Of a stretch of DNA of 64,000 nucleotides, positions 58,796 to 64,000 are shown one piece after another. The DNA comes from Falsirhodobacter algicola (lineage in GTDB: Bacteria > Pseudomonadota > Alphaproteobacteria > Rhodobacterales > Rhodobacteraceae). The stretch covers positions 868,001 to 932,000 of the forward strand of contig NZ_CP047289.1 in assembly GCF_018279165.1 (NCBI RefSeq), given 5' to 3'. The position numbers and the translations under genes were made by a program. Every line of letters starts with the position of its first letter. Position 1 is the stretch's first letter. The notes under the pieces are model-generated. The model worked only from the letters and a program-made list of their open reading frames with translations, searched no databases and was not told the origin of the DNA.

Positions 58796-60265
58796 TCAGC
58801 CCTCGCAGAGGTCGCGGATCATCCGGTTCAGCGCCAGAACCCCCCAACCCGTCGCGCCCTTCGGCGCATAGAGGCTGTCGGATTTCAGCAGCGCCGTGCC
58901 CGCGATATCGAGGTGGACCCACGGAACCTCGTCGCGCACGAAGCGGCGCAGGAACTGCGCGGCGACGATCGCCCCGCCGTCGCGCCCCGTGCCGACATTG
59001 CGGATATCGGCCACGCGCGAGCGCAGCACCCCGTCATAGGCATCGCCCATCGGCATCCGCCACGCGCCCTCGCCCTCGGCCCGCGCAGCGGCAAGGAACG
59101 CCTCGCACAGCGCATCGTCATTGGAAAAGACGCCCGTATTCTCATGGCCCAGCGCCACGACGATCGCCCCCGTCAGCGTTGCCAGATCGACGATGCCCGT
59201 CGGATTGAACCGTTCCTGCGTGTACCAAAGCACATCGGCCAGCACGAGGCGCCCTTCGGCGTCGGTGTTGATCACCTCGATCGTGTCGCCCTTCATGGAG
59301 GTGACGACATCGCCCGGCCGCTGCGCCTTGCCGTCGAGCATGTTTTCCACGAGCCCGACGAGGCCGACGACATTCGCCCGCGCCTTGCGCAGGGCCAGCG
59401 TCCGCATGACACCGGCCACGGTGCCTGCGCCGCCCATATCCATGGTCATGTCTTCCATCCCGCCCGCCGGCTTGATGGAGATGCCGCCCGAGTCGAACAC
59501 GACCCCCTTGCCGACCAGCGCCAGCGGCGGCTCGTCCCCGCCGCCGTTCCATTGCATCACCACCACCTTGGACGGGCTTTCCGAACCGCGGCCCACGCCC
59601 AGAAGCGCGCCCATCCCGAGTTCTTCGAGCTGCGCCTCCTCGAGGATCTCCACCTCGAGGCCCAGATCCTGCATCGCGGCCAGACGGGCGGCGAAATCGT
59701 CCGTCGTCAGGATGTTGGCGGGTTCGTTCACCAGATCGCGGGTGAAGAACACGCCTTCGGCGAGCGCGGCGAAGGGCGCGGCCTCGGCGGCGACGGCCTC
59801 GGCGCCCGTCACCATCATCGTGACCGGGCCAAGGGGGGCCGGACGCTCGCTCTTGCGGTCGGTGAAGGCATAGGCGCGCAGAGCCAGACCGAAGGAGAGA
59901 TCGGCCGCGCGCGGCACGGCATCGGCCAGAACCAGCGCGCCCTTGGGGCAGAGCGCGGCACCGATCGCAGCGCCCGCCTTGCGCACGGCAGCGGCATCGT
60001 CGCGCCGGTCCAGCCGCAGGATCTGCAACGTATCGGCCTGAAGCCCGGGCGGGAAGGCGATCTCCAGCCCCTCCCCGGCGCGCAGCCGCCCGAAGGCGTC
60101 CGAGGCCGCCGCCCGCTTCACCGTACCGCGCGTCAGCCGGTCCACCCGGCGCGCCGCAACGCCCAGCTTGCCTTCGGCGCCCACGAACACGGTGACACGC
60201 CCCGTCGCATCGGCGATGGATTCGATATCGGTCTCGACGAACCGTGTGACGACGGGCATGGTCAT
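58796..60265 (-). CDS. pepA: Leucyl aminopeptidase PepA (M17)
   Basis: The 489-residue enzyme has an N-terminal macro-like domain and a C-terminal catalytic domain with LVGKGVVFDSGGISIKP, the M17 signature NTDAEGRLVLAD, and metal ligands in those segments. It hydrolyses N-terminal Leu and other residues; in E. coli it also binds DNA. ATG 60265 starts MTMPVVTRFVETD; frames further upstream run over lptF. It is divergent from lptF. Confidence 0.95.
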   Translation of the reverse strand: MTMPVVTRFVETDIESIADATGRVTVFVGAEGKLGVAARRVDRLTRGTVKRAAASDAFGRLRAGEGLEIAFPPGLQADTLQILRLDRRDDAAAVRKAGAAIGAALCPKGALVLADAVPRAADLSFGLALRAYAFTDRKSERPAPLGPVTMMVTGAEAVAAEAAPFAALAEGVFFTRDLVNEPANILTTDDFAARLAAMQDLGLEVEILEEAQLEELGMGALLGVGRGSESPSKVVVMQWNGGGDEPPLALVGKGVVFDSGGISIKPAGGMEDMTMDMGGAGTVAGVMRTLALRKARANVVGLVGLVENMLDGKAQRPGDVVTSMKGDTIEVINTDAEGRLVLADVLWYTQERFNPTGIVDLATLTGAIVVALGHENTGVFSNDDALCEAFLAAARAEGEGAWRMPMGDAYDGVLRSRVADIRNVGTGRDGGAIVAAQFLRRFVRDEVPWVHLDIAGTALLKSDSLYAPKGATGWGVLALNRMIRDLCEG

Positions 60266-60391
60266 GGTCTTCTCCCAGCAATGATCCGCGTGACGGTATC
60301 GCGCACCCCGGCGGATGACCAGATAGCAGTTTTCCCCGCCGCGCGGATGGTCTAGCTTCGGGACAAAGGCATAAGAAACGTGAGGGCAGCC

Positions 60392-61483
60392 GTGGCAAGA
60401 TTCGACAGGTACATGCTGTCGCAACTCCTCCAGCTGTTCGGCTTCTTCTCGCTGATCCTCGTTGCCGTGTATTGGATCAACAGCGCAGTAGGCCTGTTCG
60501 ACGACCTGATCGGGGACGGACAGTCGGCGCTGGTGTTCCTCGAGTTCTCGTTGCTGACCCTTCCCAACGTGATCCGGCTGGTGCTGCCGATCTCGGCCTT
60601 CGTGGCCACGGTCTATGTCGTGAACCGCCTCACCGCGGAATCCGAACTCGTGGTGATGCAGGCCACCGGCTTTTCGTCGTTCCGGCTGGCGCGTCCGGTC
60701 GTGTTCTTCGGGCTGTTCGTGGCGGCGATGATGCTGATTCTGATGAACATCCTCGTCCCCCTCAGCCGCACGATGCTGGCCGACCGCACCGCCGAGGTGC
60801 AGGATTCGCTGGCCGCGCAATTCATCCGGGATGGCGAGTTCCTGCATCCGGCGGACGGCCTGACGCTGTTCATCCGCGAGATCGGCCCGAATGGCGAGAT
60901 CGGCGGCCTGTTCCTGCAGGATTCGCGTGGGCCGAGCCAAGTCACCTACACCGCCGGGCAGGCCTATCTGGTGCGCGCCGACAGCGGGCCGAAGCTGGTG
61001 ATGATCGACGGCATGGCCCAGACGCTTGAAAATGGCCGCCTTGCCGTGACGCGCTTTGCCGATTTCACCTATGACATCGGGGCGATGCTGTCCCCCGCCA
61101 AACGCAGCGCCCGCCGCATGAACGAGCTGTCCACGATCGAGCTTCTACACCCGACTGATGCCTTGGCCGAGGAGACGCGCTCCGACCGGGCCGAGATGGT
61201 GTTCGAGGGGCATGACCGTCTGGGTCAGCCCTTCCTCGGGCTTGCCGCCAGCCTGATCGGTTTTGCCGCGCTGCTGATGGGCGGGTTCAGCCGCTTCGGT
61301 CTTTGGCGGCAGATCGCGGTGGCGATCGTGCTGCTGATCGTCGTGCAGATGATCAACACCGTCGCAAGTTCCGCCGGGCCGACGGTGGGCTGGCCGCTCG
61401 CCTATGCCGCGCCGATCGCGGGCTGCGCAATCGGCGCCGTGCTCCTTGTCTGGTCGCAGCGCCCGAGGAGGCTTGCCCGATGA
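60392..61483 (+). CDS. lptF: LPS export permease LptF
   Basis: The 363-residue permease starts at GTG 60392 (GAGGG upstream; GTG 60380 is the alternative) and reads MARFDRYMLSQLLQLFGFF. It has three N-terminal helices, a beta-jellyroll periplasmic domain (about 130-255) and three C-terminal helices (IAVAIVLLIVVQMIN). With LptG and LptB it drives lipopolysaccharide export. Its stop overlaps lptG (ATGA). Confidence 0.94.
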   Translation: MARFDRYMLSQLLQLFGFFSLILVAVYWINSAVGLFDDLIGDGQSALVFLEFSLLTLPNVIRLVLPISAFVATVYVVNRLTAESELVVMQATGFSSFRLARPVVFFGLFVAAMMLILMNILVPLSRTMLADRTAEVQDSLAAQFIRDGEFLHPADGLTLFIREIGPNGEIGGLFLQDSRGPSQVTYTAGQAYLVRADSGPKLVMIDGMAQTLENGRLAVTRFADFTYDIGAMLSPAKRSARRMNELSTIELLHPTDALAEETRSDRAEMVFEGHDRLGQPFLGLAASLIGFAALLMGGFSRFGLWRQIAVAIVLLIVVQMINTVASSAGPTVGWPLAYAAPIAGCAIGAVLLVWSQRPRRLAR

Positions 61484-62571
61484 TCCTCAGCCTTTACGTC
61501 GCGCGCCGCTTTCTGCGGATGACCGCGCGGATCTTCCTCATCTTCTTCGCGATCCTGATGCTGATCGACATGCTGGATCAGCTGCGCCGCTTTTCGGGGC
61601 AGATCGGCCTGCGGCGCGCAGCGGAACTGTCGCTTCTGCATGTGCCCGCCAACATCTACACGATCCTGCCGCTGATCCTCGCGCTTGGCGCGATCGCGCT
61701 GTTCCTTGGGCTTGCCCGGTCGTCCGAACTGGTGGTGGTGCGGGCGGCGGGACGCTCGGCGCTGCGGTTTCTGGCCGCGCCCGTGGTCACGACGCTGCTG
61801 CTGGGCATCGTCCTCGTCGCGGTGCTGAACCCGATCGCGGCGGCCACGTCCAACCGCTATGAAACGCTGTCGGCCCAGCTGCGCCACGGCTCGGCCCAAG
61901 TGCTCTCCGTCTCGGCCGAGGGGCTGTGGCTGCGGCAGGGCGGCTCGGAGGGGCAGACCGTGATCCGGGCGCAGCGCACCAACACCGACGGCACTGCCCT
62001 GACCGGCGTCACCATCCTGACCTTCGACGCCGATGGCGCGCTGGCCCAGCGGATCGCCGCATCGCGGGCCGTGCTGGATCAGGGCGCGTGGAACCTGACG
62101 GAAGCCAAGATCTGGGATCTCTCCGATCCCAACCCCGAGGCCGACGCCCGTGTGATGGACAGCTTCACCCTGCCCTCCACCCTGACGCCCGACACGATCC
62201 GCGACGGCTTCCGCGACCCCACGGAAATCTCCATCTGGGATCTGCCCCGCTATATCCGCGGCCTCGAGGAGGCGGGCTTCCAAGCGCGCGAGCATCGCGT
62301 CTGGCTTCAGAGCGAGCTTGCCCTTCCCGTCTTCCTTGCGGCAATGGTGCTCATTGCGGCGGCCTTCACCATGCGGCATGCACGGCTTGGGCGCACCGGA
62401 CCGAAGGTGATGTTCGCACTTCTGCTGGCCTTCGGGGCCTTCTTCCTGCGCAGCTTCGCGCAAGTTCTTGGGGATAATGGCCAGATCCCCGTCCTTCTGG
62501 CCGCATGGACCCCGCCCGTTGCGACCGTTCTGGCCTCGATCGGGCTGCTGCTGCATCTGGAGGATGGCTGA
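61480..62571 (+). CDS. lptG: LPS export permease LptG
   Basis: The 363-residue permease begins MILSLYVARRFLRMTARIF, with six helices around a periplasmic jellyroll (SAQVLSVSAEGLWLRQGG). ATG 61480 overlaps the lptF stop, which excludes the longer frame from 61303. Its TGA shares a base with the lptD start (TGATG). Confidence 0.95.
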   Translation: MILSLYVARRFLRMTARIFLIFFAILMLIDMLDQLRRFSGQIGLRRAAELSLLHVPANIYTILPLILALGAIALFLGLARSSELVVVRAAGRSALRFLAAPVVTTLLLGIVLVAVLNPIAAATSNRYETLSAQLRHGSAQVLSVSAEGLWLRQGGSEGQTVIRAQRTNTDGTALTGVTILTFDADGALAQRIAASRAVLDQGAWNLTEAKIWDLSDPNPEADARVMDSFTLPSTLTPDTIRDGFRDPTEISIWDLPRYIRGLEEAGFQAREHRVWLQSELALPVFLAAMVLIAAAFTMRHARLGRTGPKVMFALLLAFGAFFLRSFAQVLGDNGQIPVLLAAWTPPVATVLASIGLLLHLEDG

Positions 62572-64000
62572 TGCGTTTCCGCGCCGCCCTGTTCGCGCTT
62601 GCCCTTTCGACCCTTCCCGCCATCGCGCAGGATCAGGATCAGGCCACGCTGGTCGCCGATGGCCTTCGGATCACCGATGACCGGGTGCTGACGGCCACCG
62701 GCAACGTGGAGATCTTCTATCAGGGTCAGCGCCTGCGCGCCCGCAGCGTGCGCTACGACAAGGGCAATGACAGCCTGTCGATCGAAGGGCCGCTGACCCT
62801 CGACGACGGCAAGGGCAATGTCGTGCTGGCCGATCAGGCCGAGCTTTCGGGCGATATGCGCGACGGCGTTCTGCGCTCGGCCCGGCTGGTGCTGGCGCAG
62901 CAGTTGCAGCTCGCCTCGACCGAGATCAACCGCATCGGCGACCGCTACACCCGGCTGGGCAAATCGGTGGCCTCGTCCTGCAAGGTCTGCGCCTCCAACC
63001 CCGTCCCCCTGTGGGAAATCCGCGCCGACGAGATCATCCACGACGAAGAGACGCGGCAGATCTATTTCCAGAACGCGCAGCTGCGCATGTTCGACACGCC
63101 GATCTTCTACATCCCGCGCCTGCGGATGCCCGACCCGACGGTGGAACGGATGCGCGGCATCCTGACACCGTCCGTGCGCACCACCTCCGATTTCGGAACG
63201 GGGCTGAAGCTGCCCTACTTCTTCCCCTTGGGCGAGACGCGCGATCTGACGCTGACGCCCTATGTCTCCAGCAAGAGCACGCGGTCGCTTGATCTGCGCT
63301 ACCGTCAGGCGTTCAATTCGGGCTGGATCGAGGTGAACGGCGCCATGTCGCGCGACGAATCCCTGCCAGGGGAAACGCGCGGATATGTCTTTGCGACGGG
63401 TGAGTTCACCCTGCCGCAGGATTACACGCTGAAGCTGCGCGTCGATACGGTGTCGGATTCGGCCTATTTCTATGATTACGGGCTGGAAGAGCGGGACCGG
63501 CTGGAAAGCAGCGTGGAGATCACGCGCACCCGCCGCAACGAATACATCTCGGGCCGTGTCCTGAACTTCCACACCACCCGCGACGGAGAGACGAATTCCA
63601 CCATCCCCTCGCTGGTCGGGACGGGGACGTTCCACCGGCGCTTCACCGGCGGGCCGCTGGGCGGCGAGGCCGGACTGCGCTTTCAGGTCTATGGGGCCGA
63701 GCGGACCTCCTCCATCCCCTATGATACCGATGACGACGATGACGACGACGCCGATGGCCGCGACACGCAGCGCGCGTCGATCCGGCTGGATTGGCGGCGC
63801 AACTGGATCCTGCCGGCCGGCGTCGTGGGCACCGCGATCGGCCAGTTCACGACCGATTTCTACAACATCGATCAGGATCTCGAATATGCCGGCACCACCA
63901 CCCGCAGCTACGGCACGGCGGCGGTGGAACTGCGCTGGCCGCTGGTGAAGGCCAGCGCGAACGGCGTCAGCCATGTGCTGGAACCGGTCGGCCAGCTCGT
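62571..64000 (+). CDS. lptD: LPS-assembly protein LptD, C-terminus cut by window edge
   Basis: The visible 476 residues start with a signal peptide (MRFRAALFALALSTLPAIAQ), an OstA-type N-domain (QDQATLVADGLRITDDRVLTATGNVEIFYQ), a CKVC pair (C-X2-C) in SSCKVCASNP, and the beginning of the outer-membrane barrel (MRGILTPSVRTTSDFG, then repeated amphipathic strands). An Asp-rich insertion of about 12 residues near 63720-63760 interrupts a barrel loop. LptD with LptE inserts lipopolysaccharide into the outer leaflet. Confidence 0.94.
   Translation, partial: MRFRAALFALALSTLPAIAQDQDQATLVADGLRITDDRVLTATGNVEIFYQGQRLRARSVRYDKGNDSLSIEGPLTLDDGKGNVVLADQAELSGDMRDGVLRSARLVLAQQLQLASTEINRIGDRYTRLGKSVASSCKVCASNPVPLWEIRADEIIHDEETRQIYFQNAQLRMFDTPIFYIPRLRMPDPTVERMRGILTPSVRTTSDFGTGLKLPYFFPLGETRDLTLTPYVSSKSTRSLDLRYRQAFNSGWIEVNGAMSRDESLPGETRGYVFATGEFTLPQDYTLKLRVDTVSDSAYFYDYGLEERDRLESSVEITRTRRNEYISGRVLNFHTTRDGETNSTIPSLVGTGTFHRRFTGGPLGGEAGLRFQVYGAERTSSIPYDTDDDDDDDADGRDTQRASIRLDWRRNWILPAGVVGTAIGQFTTDFYNIDQDLEYAGTTTRSYGTAAVELRWPLVKASANGVSHVLEPVGQL

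Overview
The window is a continuous piece of GC-rich alphaproteobacterial chromosome, most like Rhodobacteraceae/Paracoccaceae (Rhodobacter-Paracoccus group). The evidence is an imuA-imuB-dnaE2 cassette with a GTTC-N7-GTTC LexA box, a yceD-rpmF-plsX-fabH-ihfA-merR block, an argS-SPOR-nagZ-scpA-scpB block, a plant-type (class II) DAHP synthase, a two-domain dCTP deaminase, and cobS-cobT next to a J-domain gene. Genes are packed tightly, mostly with ATGA/TGATG start-stop overlaps inside operons and overlapping stop codons between convergent genes. I see no insertion sequence, prophage, CRISPR array or rRNA. No gene-free stretch exceeds about 300 bases; the longest, 289 bases at 49143-49431, is the divergent control region between the ornithine decarboxylase gene and valS.

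Layout. 1-5.8 kb: the start of a TRAP transporter operon (cut by the window edge), then the SOS mutasome imuA-imuB-dnaE2. 5.9-7.1 kb: a YetF-like membrane protein and a small exported beta-rich protein. 7.05-12 kb: an alpha-glucoside-type ABC transporter operon aglE-F-G-K lying exactly between two tRNA-Val genes, with a recognisable promoter and palindromic operator. 12-17.2 kb: HU-like protein, lon, an Old Yellow Enzyme, tgt. 17.4-25 kb: dctA with tandem terminators, gatB followed by two tiny membrane proteins, a transglycosylase lipoprotein, a PlsC-type acyltransferase, pepN. 25-33 kb: glcB, bolA, a J-domain protein, cobS-cobT, and an Xaa-Pro aminopeptidase. 33-37.9 kb: DUF427, sufE, a lipoprotein, rnd, olsB, msrB, a BamE-like lipoprotein, yceD. 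38-42.8 kb: rpmF-plsX-fabH-ihfA-merR, tRNA-Pro, dcd, and a Met-rich small protein. 42.8-49.1 kb (minus strand): argS, SPOR protein, nagZ, scpA, scpB, preceded by an ornithine decarboxylase gene with a structured leader. 49.4-57.9 kb: valS, a HisC-like aminotransferase, DUF4177, aroG (class II), an ABC-F ATPase, a retropepsin-like protease. 57.9-64 kb: GNAT, holC, pepA, and divergently lptF-lptG-lptD (lptD is cut by the window edge).

Most of the content is core housekeeping: translation (gatB, argS, valS, tgt, three tRNAs, rpmF), envelope biogenesis (plsX, fabH, lptFGD, olsB, nagZ, BamE), chromosome organisation (ihfA, HU-like, scpAB), proteolysis (lon, pepN, pepA, PepP) and cobalamin synthesis (cobST). 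No clear novel defence or mobile system is present. The most interesting leads are regulatory and small-gene features: the agl operator/promoter between tRNA genes, the structured leader of the ornithine decarboxylase gene, the two tiny membrane proteins downstream of gatB, the acidic-tailed HU-like protein beside lon, and the zinc-cluster J-domain protein beside bolA and cobST.
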